Positions 22,826-35,050 are shown, counted from the first letter of the stretch. The stretch: DNA of 64,000 bases from Acestrorhynchus altus (GCA_034509495.1 CM067506.1:21300392-21364391), one strand, 5' to 3'. Numbers and translations are program-made. Notes: generated by a model not told the origin, from the sequence alone.

Positions 22826-23138
22826 CTTAAACAGAGGGCTCTCCAGGTGTACCATCCAAGGAACCACCTTAATGAGACAGAACTCCAGATGGTTGAGATC
22901 CTAGGGACAGAACGCCATTTATACAAGAAACACAAACATGTACTGATGTACAATCTTCATTTTAAACAGGTGCTAGAAATTTGTCATGGAAAATCAATTG
23001 CATTACTTTCAGAGCAAAAATCCAGCAGTACTGCTGTAGGTGGTCACAGAAGTGGGGGATATGCAGTTATCTCAAACAGAAGACTCTAGTTGTGTCATCC
23101 AAGGAACCACCTTGATAAGAAAGAATTCCAGGTGGTCC
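22826..23138. repeat. local direct duplication, about 245-bp spacing
   Basis: Two about 65-base segments, 22826-22893 and 23070-23138, share 'aacagag/aaggctct', 'catccaaggaaccacctt' and 'gaattccaggtggt'-like blocks in the same order. The DNA between them is different. The unit may be the end of an unclassified element. Confidence 0.55.
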
Positions 23139-23821
23139 CGACATATAAGGCACAGTTCTGATAAGAGAATCAAATGTCTGGTCACCTGCTCCACCTTATC
23201 TTTGGAGTGTGGAAGTAGGAGGCATCCATTCAGTGTGAGCTCAGCAAGCACAGACAGTGGAAAAGGACAGGTAATGAAAAGGCCAGACAGGTGATGGATG
23301 GATGTGAGAGTAATATAATGGCAGGGGTGGAAGACTAGAGCTGAGCATTCCATCTCTTTTCTGATTTAGAAACTCTCGGTGGGAGAAAGAGAGAGAGTCC
23401 AAGGTGGCTTTACAATATCAGGAGGGATGAAGGATTAAATGACCTTTGATATCAGTTTGAGTGAGGGTGGTTCTGTCCTAGTTCTGAAAAATGAGAAGTT
23501 TCTCTTGTCTTCATTCCATCGTTCTTTTATAACAGGTTTACACAGCAATACTGACAAATCCTGTCTGGAATGAACACCTTTGTACAGTGGTTATTTAAGT
23601 CCAAGTGAACCTAAATGAGCACTGAAAGAATAGGTTTATCCTTATTCATTACTTTGTATAATAAAATCCTGGTGTTTTAAATTCAATTTTCCACTTGCAG
23701 CACATTTAAATATTCTTTGGCATTCTGTCAAATATGAAATTTGCTTTAATCTTTAGAACTCTTGGCTAATTTTGTGTACTTTTATTCACCAAAATAGAAA
23801 ATTACTTAAAGGAGATAAACT
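23139..23821. other. no gene seen
   Basis: No recognised element. Confidence 0.4.
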
Positions 23822-24116
23822 TGTCATGTTCTAGTCCTGTTTATCTCCGTTCATCATGTTTTCCTGCTCTCCAGTTGTTTGTTTTGGACGGGAGAAAAAA
23901 AAGACAAGACCGGAGACAAGACAGCTGTCTGGACATGAGGAACATGAGAAACAGGCATGAGTGGGGACTTGAATTGGGATTAGACAGGACTGGGTACTGG
24001 GACAGGAACAAATACATGGACAGGGAAAGAGATGACACCAGACAAGGGAACAGGGACAGGAACTGACATGGGAACAAAAATGGGAACAGATACAGGCACA
24101 ACACTAGATTATGACA
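23822..24116 (-). mobile_element. LTR-like segment with TGTCA/TGACA ends
   Basis: Starts 'tgtcatgttctagtcctgtt' at 23822 and ends 'caacactagattatgaca' near 24116, so the termini are inverted and fit the TG…CA rule for LTRs. The interior (23900-24080) is a degenerate array of 'gggacaggaac'-like words. The 20-base start matches the end of the LTR-like block at 24926-25318 in inverted orientation. Confidence 0.4.
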
Positions 24117-24925
24117 ATGGTGAGGACAAGGTTACAGACATGGACTGAGACATTAGCATAGGTAAAGGCCCAGGACTGGCTAATATCCCAAAAGTCCTTG
24201 GAGCCAGCCAAGGGCATAGTTCTGGAGCTTGAAGCAGTAGTAAAGTGTCTTAGTGTTGACTTCCTGGATGACTCTGACTGGGGTGCAGAAGTGGTTGCTG
24301 ACACAGCCACAGCAGGCATCACAGGAATAGTGGTGGTGAGTCCCGCCTTCGAAACAAACACGGACTGCAGGCTCCGCCCCCCGGACAGGATCACAATCGT
24401 TAGACTCCACTCCCTGGACAGGTTCATGAGCTGCAGACTCCACCCTCTGGACTTTAGCACTGGACGGAAATTCCGTGCCCTCCACGCCTTTGTAGAGGCA
24501 GCAACCAATTTCTTGGTTGCTTACTTCAATTTGGGCACTGCCTCGATGAGAGCAGCTGCAGTGCACAACCCCAACGCCCACAGCGGCACAGGAGCTCGGG
24601 TGGTTGGCCCCAGTTAAGCTGCTGAGATATGAGCAGCTAACATTTGCCATGTCTTTCAGCCCAGACCCCTCATTAATCTTGTCCCAGCATGCTTCACCTT
24701 TCACCACATCGGTGCCAACTCTTAGCCACTCCTGCTCCACAAAATTTCCCCACCACTAGAGGGATAGTCCTTCGGTGAAGGGAAGGCAATTTTTCCAACC
24801 GCCGTTTTCGGCCGCATCCTCCTGCCTCTGCAAACCGTCACCAAACAGCCTACTCCGAAACACAAACCAGCTCCCCATGAATCTAGGAAACCCCCCTACC
24901 TACATGGTTAAACAGTCAGCCCTTC
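24117..24925 (-). other. long minus-strand open frame in an LTR-like element, unrecognised
   Basis: The minus strand is open for 186 codons (24740-24180); overlapping frames on both strands are also open. The predicted peptide has 'MEQEWLRVGTDVVKGEACW', 'GLKDMANVSCSYLSSLTGA' and imperfect repeats of the type 'PVQGVESN'/'PVRGAEPA'. It has many Cys and no RT, integrase or protease motif that I can see. Its place directly inside an LTR-like block suggests a leader or gag-region relic, but this is inference. GC content is higher than in flanking DNA. Confidence 0.3.
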
Positions 24926-25318
24926 TGTCAGGGTAAGTAAGCTGAATAGACAAAGACTAGGGAAGCGAAGGTAAATGCTGGGGTTGAAAATGTATTAAAA
25001 TAAAGGAGAATAAACCGGGGATACTAACAAACAATGATACTCAAACTAACATAAAAACACACAGACTGACAGAATCTCTACTGAGCAACAAACCATGACA
25101 GAAACAAAGACTGACCTGAAACAAAGGGTCTTAAATACAAGACAACATTGGACACACCTGCAACACTGATTATGAAGGAGTAGGGTTAGAAATGAAACAC
25201 AGATGGGAATGGGTGGAGCAAGGGAGGAGACAGGACCAAAACAAACACAAAGCATGTGCTAGGAGCACATGGGAAAACAACAACTGAGACAAGAAGTGAA
25301 CAGGACTAGTACATGACA
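24926..25318 (-). mobile_element. putative LTR, minus orientation
   Basis: Minus-strand block of 393 bases beginning TGTCATGTACTAGTCCTGTT (25318) and ending CTTACCCTGACA (24926), i.e. TG…CA with 5-base inverted ends. A TATA-like 'tatttaag' lies near 25133-25140, in the middle, where an LTR core promoter would be. The style resembles Ty3/gypsy-type LTRs of fish. No clear primer-binding site and no target duplication. Confidence 0.5.
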
Positions 25319-26367
25319 GAAACATGGCAGCAACCAAAGGCCAGTTTCAAATAATAAGCTGTGTACTTATTTACACTATAAAACGTAATGTGTTAATCTC
25401 ATAAAAAAAGCATGCAAACTCATTGTCTTAAAAAATTAAGTTTCATAGGTATTGTGTTTAATAATATGTATATGTATGTATATGTATATGTATAATATAT
25501 TTACTCACATTTGAGTTTAATTAAATGACCTTACTTAAAATAAGTGACCGAGCCTCATCAATTCATTCGAGTTAGGTTGGCTTAATATTTTAAATAATTA
25601 CAACTTTCTGTAGTTTTTAATTTCTGTTCATTTGAAATAGTTCATTAAAAAATGCAGTTAGCTTTTACAGTGTATAATTAAAAGTGTAATGCCTGAGAAT
25701 TTCATCTGCCTGCTGCCAGCAATTCCAGACATTAGCTCAGGGTGTGCTATCACAATTTCATTTTTAGTAGTTCATGGATCTAATGTGATCATTTGTTCTA
25801 CAAATTAAATACAATTGTCACAGGCTGGATATTTTAAGACAGGAAACAATAGGACTGGTAAAACAGCTGTTATTCAGTTAATAAATAGTAATATATAGCA
25901 ATCTTTTTAACATCGCAATTTTTCAATACACTGCATTAATATTTTGTTAATTATTCAGCACGACCTTGTTATAATAAGAATTCCCATACTTACAAATTCC
26001 TGCCTGTTTTTCAGAAAAACTTCAAGGCATGTCAATAATCATTAGAAGAAACCTGACGGTTGTACTATGACACTTTGGGGTAACACAACCCAGAATGTCA
26101 CCCAGACTACAAACACACAAGGAGAGGAGAGTGAACATAGCACTACAGTATCCCAAGAGTCCCAGGAAATTATTAAATCACTCTGACAAGCTCAAATGGG
26201 GCTTTATGATTCAACTGCAGCATAAATTTCAGGGAAAAAAATCCTTGACGTAGATACATAGACAGGTCTTATATATAGTGCGCTTAAACATAAGCATGAC
26301 CTCATTTTCCTCTATAAACTTCAGCACTTATGGATTCTTCCCCTAGTGAGTCACAGTGGTTTTATAC
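25319..26367. other. no gene seen
   Basis: AT-rich, with a short 'atatgtatatgt' patch near 25465-25500. Confidence 0.4.
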
Positions 26368-26472
26368 ATACACTCTTCAAAATATGTGCTTCAAATGGTT
26401 CTTTGTGCAATGCCATTGGAAAAAAAAAACATTTTTGGTGCCATTAAAAGGTTCAATAACCTTTTCAAGTGA
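26368..26472. mobile_element. fragment of the 'ggttctatatagaacc' MITE
   Basis: 'tacactcttcaaaatatgtg' end plus 'aaatggttctttgtgcaatgcc' and 'tttttggtgccattaaaagg' match the family interior. Confidence 0.5.
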
Positions 26473-26789
26473 AGATTATTTTAATATTTAATATCTTTAA
26501 AATGTTCTTCACACTCATATCTCTCTTCTACAAACATCTACAGAAACCTCTATTGCAAACATGGACCTTTTTGGAACTGAAAGTTGTTTTTCTATACCAT
26601 CGCTCAAATTACCCCTGGAAGCATTTTTGTTATGTAGGCTGCTGTAGGCCCAAACATATGTACTCTAAAACATATGTACTTTAAAATCATCCTGATCTCA
26701 CAGTTAAAAATGCCACATTGGTTATTTTCACCATTTCGTTGCTACCTTCAGAGCAAAGTTAAACTACATTTTAATCTACACCCGAAACC

Positions 26790-27560
26790 TTAGCCTAGTA
26801 ATATCTTCTCTTGGGTTTTCTTACCACTGCTATGCTGATGACACTCAACTCATCCTCTCTTTCCTATCTTCTGACACACTGATCTCACCTCGCATTTCAG
26901 CTTGCCTCGCTGACATCTCATCATGGATGGCAGCCCATCACCTTAAACTCATTCCCAGCCATACTGAACTGCTATAAATTCCTGGGACCAGTCATTCTCA
27001 CCCTGATTTTACCATGTCCCTTGAGAACTCACTGGTCACTCCATCGGCAGACGCACAGAGCTGTGGTGTTCTCAGCTCATGTTGCAAACCTGACTCGGTT
27101 TTACAACATCATGAAAATTCAACCTGTTCCATCTAGAGAGGCCACACAGGTGCTTGTTCAGTCTCTTGTCATTTCAAGACTAGACTATTGCAACACTAGC
27201 TGGCCTTCTTATGCAGACAATCAGGCCCTTGTAACTCGTCCAAAATGCAATGGCACAGTTCGTCTTCAATGTTCCCAAATTCAGTCATCTAACTCCTCTG
27301 CTGCATTCCCTTCATCCTTTCCTGTACCTGCCCGCATCTTGATGTTGGCCTACAAAGCTAAAAATGGACCAGCACCTGTACATGATGGCAATGGTCAAGA
27401 CTCGGCCTTTACCAAAGGCCATTCATGCAAAGAAGACAAGCATCCAGACTCTTTTCTGTCCTGGCACCAAAATGGTGGAATGAACTTTATCTTTGGGTTC
27501 AAACGCAGACTGAAGACTCCTCTGTTTCAAAACTATTTATCTTATCTAGATATATATTGA
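26790..27560 (+). pseudogene. L2-like LINE RT C-terminal half, broken
   Basis: Contains the RT catalytic block as C-Y-A-D-D-T-Q-L near 26828-26851, followed by 'SPRISACLADISSWMAAHHL'. After a frameshift: 'LVQSLVISRLDYCNTSW' (27150-27200), then 'MLAYKAKNGPAPV' (27340-27380), 'QASRLFSVLAPKWWNEL' (27440-27490, in another frame) and 'RRLKTPLFQNY' near the end. These are standard strings of the C-terminal part of fish L2-clade ORF2. The N-terminal RT and endonuclease are absent. Confidence 0.85.
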
Positions 27561-27669
27561 ATCATGTTGGTCTCCAATCTGACATTTGTTTTTAACAGCA
27601 TCCAAGTTTGAGGAATCTCTGGATTCTAGTCTCATCTACTAGCAAACAAACCTCAACCTATACCTTTAC

Positions 27670-28000
27670 TAGTTCTTCTCAGAAAATTAGAATATTGACA
27701 AAAAGTTCATTCATGTTCATAATTTCATACAAAAAGTCAGATTTTATATTCATTACATGTAAAGTGACATGTTTCATACCTTTTTATTTTACCAGGATCA
27801 GGATAATTTCAGTATTTAAATTCAGATTTGACTAAATTATTAAACTTTACATCACTACAAATTATTATCAAAAGAAAATTGAAAAGCTTGAAATGCATCA
27901 CATTAATGTAATTACCATAAAATATGAGTTTATTTTTTTTAATTTAAATTTAATTTAATTAAACAAGAAAAACCTTTTTCACAATATTTTAATTTTTCAG
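27670..28000. mobile_element. non-autonomous DNA element with 'aaaattagaatattg' inverted ends
   Basis: The left end reads 'cagaaaattagaatattgac' and the right end reads 'cacaatattttaatttttcag', the inverse. Between them are diverged inverted arms and no coding region. The ends match a common fish Tc1-like group as I remember it. A lone right end of the same family is near 45840-45955. Confidence 0.6.
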
Positions 28001-28004
28001 ATGC

Positions 28005-28285
28005 ACCAATATCTACACCTAAAACTAAACTTAACCTGACCTTAATGTAAACCTAAATCTACACATAAGATGAACCTAGGTTCTGAGATGAACCTACATC
28101 TTAATCTATGCAGAAACCTAACTTTAACCTACACCATTATCTACACTTAAATCTAACCTTAATCTACACCTAAACCAAAACTTAACCTACCCCTCTATCT
28201 ACACCTAAACCTAACCTTAACCTACACCTTAATCTACATCTAAGCCTAATCTTCACCTTAATTCTAAACTTAACCTCATCTATAG
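28005..28285. repeat. degenerate telomere-like array, 'cctaaccttaacctacacc' type
   Basis: Roughly 280 bases of irregular 'cctaaacctaacc', 'cttaacctacacc' and 'cttaatctacatc' words. The array ends in 'tatagtgaaataaggaatccttaccat', given in parts, a boundary shared with the array at 54180-54310. It has no strict period. Confidence 0.7.
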
Positions 28286-28633
28286 TGAAATAAGGAATCC
28301 TTACCATTTCACCAACATTCAAAAACTTCACAGACAGCAGTATTTTCTCCACCATTATGTCTTAGCTTTGTTTGTGTGTCCAATTCTACTTTGAGTATAT
28401 GAATAGCAGACTTCTACATCATTACCAATGGCCAGACAATGTCCATGTGAGATCACATTGTTTATAATCTGCATCTTATACATATTATCTAGGCTTTTAT
28501 TGCTACTGTAGCCCATTTGGAGAAATAAAGCATTCTACTTTCACTTACTCGCTCACTTACTGCCCTGCTCACTTCATTCACTCACTCATCCTCTCACCCT
28601 GCTGCCTATTTACACATCTGTTCACTCACCCAC

Positions 28634-28673
<40 letters not shown>

Positions 28674-29650
28674 TACATATTTTTAGTTTACTTTATAGTC
28701 TCTTCTTTTGTATCAGCAAATCATAAAATCACTCTACAGCACTGCATTTGAAGAAAGGAGCAACTGAAAGCTGGGAATGACCCTTCTTATGACCAGTTTT
28801 GAGAGATTCTGGAGAAGAAGCTAACTCTATATGAGGTAAATGTTTTCTGCTTGCATTCATCGATATCAGCTTTATAATCACAGCCTTCCTTAAAATCTGT
28901 CTGTTCCCTGTTGTTCATATGAAGCCCCTTTTGCTGTTGACTGAAATATTCTGAGATTTGTTGGTGTACATTGATATTCCACAGCATGGAGGAGCTTTGG
29001 CACATGTCAGGGATAGTGGTCAAATTCAGGCACCTCTTGCCAGTAACAGGTGGCAGCCAATCACAACATATCAAAGGAGCTGGCTTGCCTCCTCATACTG
29101 TGTCAGTACCAGAGACGGGTATAGAAATATGGCTGCATATCACTATAAACTCAAATTTTTAGTCAGGTTTATCACCTGGACTAAGTGAGCATTTGGTGTA
29201 TTTTTTTCTCATTCAGATTTGGTTCTGCTCATCTGGAGGTCCCTCTTTGTTTATATGTCTTTTCTGTTAACCTCTGGTCATATGCTTAATTTTTTTGTTT
29301 TTGTTCATTTCATCTCTATTGCAGCAAAGCTTTTTGACTGAAAAAATACAATATGCTTTAAGCACTGAAGTGGAGCAGAGAATGATGATAAAAATGAAGG
29401 ATTCACCTCACACACTTTTTACATGTTTAATAGTGCATGGACAAGAGAACAGCTGATTAAATCTTTTATTTCATGGTAGACATATTTTGACTCATGACAT
29501 CTTCAATGCCATTCAAGATCAGTGCATCCATATGTACCTAAAATATCCATATGGCATGTCACATGATCACATAATTCTAACATAATAATGAAACTATCAT
29601 AGACCACACATAGACCAAAGCAAGCAATTCAAGGAAATAAATGCAATGAC
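28286..29650. other. no gene seen; (TTTC)n at 28633-28674
   Basis: One tetranucleotide run and otherwise plain sequence; no exon supported. Confidence 0.45.
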
Positions 29651-29677
29651 TAGATAGATAGATAGATAGATAGGTAA

Positions 29678-29722
<45 letters not shown>

Positions 29723-29731
29723 CAGATAGAC

Positions 29732-29787
<56 letters not shown>
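29651..29787. repeat. (GATA)n microsatellite
   Basis: About 137 bases of GATA with a few interruptions (ggtaaata, gacagata). Open on the minus strand only because of its periodicity. Confidence 0.97.
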
Positions 29788-31615
29788 TATGCCTGAAACA
29801 AGCAAAACAATATCAGTCAATGGACCATTTAACCAGATAAAAATATTCAAAATGAGTAAAATGAATCCAAATAGGTAATGCATGATAATAATATTCTCGC
29901 TGCAGTCTCACAATGTATATACAGTGGCTCCTGTATGCTGACAATCACTGTATTTAGTTAAGAGAAAAACGGATGGAATATCTTGTTTTGAAATAGCTTT
30001 GTGATATATAAAGGAAGGCATTTCCTCTCATCTTGCCTTCTGGTAGCTGTAATTTCTAACAAAGAGCTCACCATGAGCACTCACTATTAGGCATCCAGTC
30101 TTTCTTTGTATCTCCAGCACAACAATATATATTTTACATTTAAAATGATTTCATTTTTTTTTTTTTTTTTTAAGCCCCTAGAACACTTCCTAATGTAACT
30201 TCCATACCAGGCATTTCATTCCAGAAGATGAAACACTGACATTGTACAAGAGAAATAGATGTTGATTGTTTGAATTGTGTTTAACAATAATTGTTTTCCA
30301 TTTCTGTACATTACATGCAGAATATTCTTTACAGCCTTAAGCCCAGTCAGACAGAGTCAGAGCTGTACAATGGATGAAATATATTGATTGGTGGATACTA
30401 TACATTTTCCTTTTAATCTCAACTGAGACTTGAAAGAGAAGTGGACTGAACACATTCATAAGAATAATAGAAACTAATAATGGCCTTGTATGCAGTGCCT
30501 CTTACTTTTTCAGCATGTTGACTGGTTTATTGACACCAGTATGGAAGCAAACTGCCAATCAATTGCCTTGTTGGTGCCTTGCAGGCAACACTTAACTATT
30601 TATAAAAGGTTTAGTCCCAGCAGTCTGCTGTGTTACATGTTCAGGCCTGAAGTAATAAAGAGCACCTATGAATGGGTTTGTGCGACATCTAATTACCACA
30701 CAAAAGTCAATATTACCTCCTATAGCCCAATGTTTCAGCTATTTATACATGGTTTTAGATGGTTATTGATGTATATATTCCTAAAGGTCTTTTCAAAAGT
30801 AAAAGTCTTGACAGAAAATCAATACACTACACATTTAGTAGCTACAAATAACATCTACAGGTACATATAATGATATATTATCATTGAAATATTTAATCAT
30901 TAATCAAGAAAATTCTACCTGCATGCCATTTTCATGTGCATACACCAAAGCTTCCCTAATGCTTACAACCATAACTGATTTATAATCTCGAAAATTCCTC
31001 ATATATCAAGCCAAGGCCAAAACATTTAATAGTTTAGTATGAGTGGTGCTACCATGAAAGCTGAATGAGCTGTAGTAAATTGAATGTTTAAACTGTTCTT
31101 TTTCACTTGTCTGTGAATAAAGCAGGAAGAAAGGATAGAGAGTAGAGGCACATGTGTATAAGTACATGTGTCTTTCACATCGACTGACTGAAGGCTGAAA
31201 ACGAATGAATGACAACTTTTAAAACATTAATGGTGTTATATGGGGAAGACATGTGGACATTAGGAGCGACAGAGAAGTAATAGAATAGGTCAGTGCATTA
31301 AATTGGTGCTGAATAGTAATGCTCATCTCCCCTTTGACCTCTCCTTAAAGTGAAGACCCCAAAGGTAGCACTAGAGATTTATGGGTCAAGGCACTCATGT
31401 AACTGGGGCACTGCGATGGTTGCTACCTCTTGAAAAATTACTGAATAGCCAGTGCACAGATAGGTGAAATACATCTACACAGTGAATAGTAATGCTATTA
31501 TCATGTACTTGGGAAATGGCTTATACTTGGATAATGGTGCTACATTTTAGCTACAAGTTCAAAAAGTGAAATGGTTGAAATATGTCAACAAGGTATTAAA
31601 GGTGATTATGGTCAT
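29788..31615. other. no gene seen
   Basis: A T-run at 30152-30173; open frames up to 126 codons (30490-30870) show no familiar domain or splice context. Confidence 0.4.
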
Positions 31616-31664
31616 ATACCCTATTTAGGAATAGGCGGTATAGAAAATGGATGGATGGATTATG
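31616..31664 (+). repeat. short retroposon 3' end relic
   Basis: 'aggcggtatagaaaatggatggatggat' in pieces is the common fish LINE/SINE tail; nothing upstream can be assigned. Confidence 0.4.
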
Positions 31665-31759
31665 GTCATATACATAAATAAACAGAGAAACATAAAGTAA
31701 GCAACCCAACTTCATTAAGCTTTTTGTGATTTTTTAAAATGAAAAATAAATAAATACAT

Positions 31760-31860
31760 GAATAATAATAATAATGATAATAATAATAATTATTATTATT
31801 ATTATTATTATTGTTGTTGTTGTTGTTGTTGTTGTTATTTATTGTTATTGTTATTATTAT
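31760..31860. repeat. compound (AAT)n(ATT)n(GTT)n microsatellite
   Basis: AAT units (31761-31790) turn directly into ATT units (31790-31812), forming a perfect inverted repeat, and then into GTT units (31812-31837) and mixed ATT/GTT. Confidence 0.95.
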
Positions 31861-32079
31861 AAGTAAAAAAAACAGGTATCCATGCCTGAACAGTCACAGT
31901 GCTGTGAAAGTAACTCATCTGATTAAATTATTTTATCCATAACTTGACCCCTCTCAGTTCTTTTTCTGGATTTTGGTACTAAAATACATCTTAGTACCAA
32001 ACTCCAACATCCTTTTCTGTAAATAATAGTTATACATATAGATTTACAACTGTCCTCTCCATTCGAGATTCACTTAAAA

Positions 32080-32187
32080 TCAATCTGTTAATGAGGTAGT
32101 GTTTAGGGTCTTGCCCAAGGAATTAAATGATTGTTGGCTATGTTGTGAGTAGCAGTGTAATCCACTACGCTACTCTTGCACCTATAT
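32080..32187 (-). repeat. tRNA-derived SINE fragment
   Basis: The minus strand reads 'agagtagcgtagtggattac', an A-box-like head, and further on 'ttccttgggcaagaccctaa', the conserved fish SINE motif. The B-box half is deleted. Confidence 0.55.
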
Positions 32188-32904
32188 AAAGTCAAATGAT
32201 GCACCAATGGTTCTTTTATTGTAAGATATTCATTACATATAAATTATACATATAAATACACTAATTACACTATTACAGTATATTTCATTACAATATGCTA
32301 AATGATCTTAGATATTGGCACAGAATTTAGAATTTAGAATGAAGAAAAGATTAAGATTACACTGCAAATCTGTTTGAATTCACTTGTGGTTTGGGCATTT
32401 GCAAAGAGCTACCTTTTTAAAGCAACAGCACTTTAGCTCTGCTTACCCAACTGAAATAATATAGGAAAATTAGAAAATCATGAACCTAACAACCGGGTTT
32501 ATTCATAGAGCCCAACCTTTCCCCATACATGAAACACTGTTTATGACCAAATCAGCAACGTTTCAATTACCACATCAGTGTTTCTACCCACCCATGTTTT
32601 GAATAAGGCACAGTTCAGGGCAGAGTGAGTGAGAACAGAGGTCATTAGTTCACACAAACAAAAACTCATTCATTCTAAGGGATATTGCAGAAAATAGAAA
32701 ATGATTATGTAGATGAACTGTGTTTTCCATTACAAATTATGAATTACATAAACCCCCCAAAATAATGAGTGCACTTGGTTTTATCCATTTATTGACACAA
32801 AACTCTTTCATATTTGATCCAGTGCCCAGGAAGGGCTCAGATTCAGACCAACATTACAATGATTTAAAGTGTATATTCAATTAATCTTGCTTCAGTGCTT
32901 TGTA
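32188..32904. other. no gene seen
   Basis: No recognised element. Confidence 0.4.
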
Positions 32905-32945
32905 ATCAGAAATACTTTATTAATCCCAGAATTAAACTGCAAACC
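32905..32945 (-). repeat. LINE 3' tail relic, antisense
   Basis: 'cagaaatactttattaatcccag' is the reverse of the 'gggattaataaagtat' end of fish CR1/Rex1-type LINEs. Only the tail is left. Confidence 0.45.
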
Positions 32946-32982
32946 AAAGCAAAATGCCACAAAATCATGGTATTAGTGACCA

Positions 32983-33440
32983 TACACTGATCAGCCATAA
33001 CATTAAGCGACATTGACAGGTGAAGTGAAAAACATTGATTTTCTTCATCTACAGTGGCATCTGGGGAATATATTAAGTAACAACAGAACAATAATTTCTT
33101 GAAAGTGATATGTTAAATACAGGAAACACTGGCAGGATCTACATACATGACTCTGACAAGGCCCTGATTGTGATGTATAGACGACTAGGTCAGAGCATCT
33201 CCAAAACATCAATTCTTGCAAGAGGTTTGAGAAAAGACAGATGGCAACAGGGACCTAAGACTCACTGATTCTTGTGGAGGTTCCACCCTCACAAGTTAAA
33301 GAACTTGCACTTAAAGAATCTGCTACTAGTGTCTTGGTACCAGATGCCATAGGACGCCTTGAGGTCCTCAAATAGTCAGGTCTGTTGTGTCATCCTACTC
33401 AATATTAGGCAGGTGGTGCTAATGGCTGATTGGTGCATAT
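32983..33440 (+). mobile_element. internally deleted Tc1-like element
   Basis: The left end 'tacactgatcagccataaca' and the right end 'ctaatggctgattggtgca' are inverted relatives. The interior keeps bits of a transposase region: 'MYRRLGQSISKTSILARG' near 33174-33225 (the helix-turn-helix part) and the 'ggttccaccctcacaagtt' 3' region, with the catalytic middle gone. About 460 bases instead of roughly 1.3 kb. Confidence 0.75.
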
Positions 33441-34029
33441 TATGTATTTTGCTGATCATGGCGAGGTCATGCATTAACAGTTAAAAAAAACTGTAGACAT
33501 TTTTATACATTCAAATGCACATTATAAACAAATATAGAGTATAAGAACAGGCCTCTGATTCTCTGTAAGGCTCGTTGTCTTTTTTTTCTTGTCAACTAGA
33601 AATACAGGCAAGAGCATGAGAACAAAAATAATGTATTGTTTTCTTCTTTCCTGTGCTGTATTTGATATAACCCAAGCATGTTTTTTTTTTTTTTCTACAC
33701 AATGGCCAATGGATATTAAAACCTTGGAAATACACTGTTAGGACTGTAAAGTTAAATGCATCTGGTACCACCACCTAACTTTGAGTGCTAATTAAAGCAA
33801 CATGCATCACTGCACCTATATAGGAACAACAGGAGTAGGTTCAGGACATTGGGGGAAAAGGTCAAGTCTGCAGAAACATCACTTTCAGCAACTCGTTTGT
33901 CTTAATTGACCCTTTGGGACCACATTAGGGCTGTTAAATAAATCAGCCATGGAGAGGCAACACTGCTTCAGATATAAGTGAGTATGAACTAACACATTTT
34001 ATTAAACAGTTGGCCTCTACAGTCAGGAA
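33441..34029. other. no gene seen
   Basis: T-run at 33681-33694; otherwise unremarkable. Confidence 0.4.
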
Positions 34030-34415
34030 CTATTTTTTTAATTGTTTATGCCATTGTCCAATTTTTGCACCTGCTAATTTAGACATGCCAATTACCCATC
34101 CCCCTAATTTGCCTCCCCACTTCACGTGACTGCAAGATCATCCACGTTTCCTCTGAGTCAGGTGACGGATGCCTACCGCCATTTGCCAGGCAGCCATTGC
34201 GCTCGGAGGAGAACGCCGTTCAGCAGACACCTGCACCAACCAACTGCACACTTGTATGTGATGTGATACCCCCCCCCACAAGGGAGTGAAAGCTGATTTC
34301 TCCATCTGGACCCCAGCTGCCAATGGCAAGCAGCATGACCCTGGATTCAAACTCACATATATTCCCAGTGATCATAGTGGTAGCACCTTAGCCCACTACA
34401 CAACTCGGGGCCCAA
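34030..34415 (-). repeat. tRNA-derived SINE, about 380 bp
   Basis: The minus strand starts near 34413 with 'gggccccgagttgtgtagtg'. It then has an A-box-like 'tagtgggctaagg', a B-box-like 'gagtttgaatcc' about 40 bases later, and a long body with 'tgctgcttgccattggcagc' and 'gcagtcacgtgaagtgggg'. It ends in an A/T-rich tail near 34040. The spacing fits a pol III promoter. It is more GC-rich than its surroundings. I recognise the body from catfish and characin SINEs, without a family name. Confidence 0.7.
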
Positions 34416-34961
34416 CAATCAGGAACTATTAGAACAAATTATATCTGTTACATACCATTCAAACGGAAATTAATATGGGGTGAATTAGAGTCAAATTTCT
34501 TATGCAGAATATACAGAAATGTTTCAACTGCATGAGAATAATTGTACAGTATGTATATTCAGACATCTAAGTCATGACCTTCATGGCATTCTACCTCATG
34601 TCAGTGTATTCATTAAAATATTTTGAAGCATAACATCCTATAAAAATAGTTTAATATAGTGTTTACAGCTGTTTTGTGAATAGGGTTTTTAGTGAGTAGG
34701 GTTACCTAACTACACTCACACATGCAATGGCATTTAAAAATATTTTGTGGTGTTCTTTAAGTGGAGTGTGTGTACTGAATCTCAGGAAATTCCGAGACCC
34801 AAAAAAATCTCAATCTAATTTGAAAAGTGTGGAGTAGACTCATTTTCTAACTGTGTCAACAACCTAGTGTTCATGAATTCCATAACTGTTTTCTTGCTCA
34901 CTTAGTCATGAAACATTTATAATAGGGACATCAGATGAGAGGTAAGGATTGGGGAGGAAAG

Positions 34962-34963
<2 letters not shown>
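34416..34963. other. no gene seen
   Basis: No recognised element. Confidence 0.4.
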
Positions 34964-35027
<64 letters not shown>

Positions 35028-35050
35028 AAGAGAGAGAGACAGAGAGAGAT
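34964..35050. repeat. (TG)n(GA)n compound microsatellite
   Basis: (TG) of about 27 units to 35018, then interrupted (GA) to about 35050. Confidence 0.97.

Noticed and set aside
29651..29883. Minus-strand 77-codon frame with repeated YLSI
   Set aside because: It is only the translation of the (GATA)n microsatellite.
30490..30870. Plus-strand 126-codon frame
   Set aside because: Random-looking composition, no motif, AT-rich surroundings.
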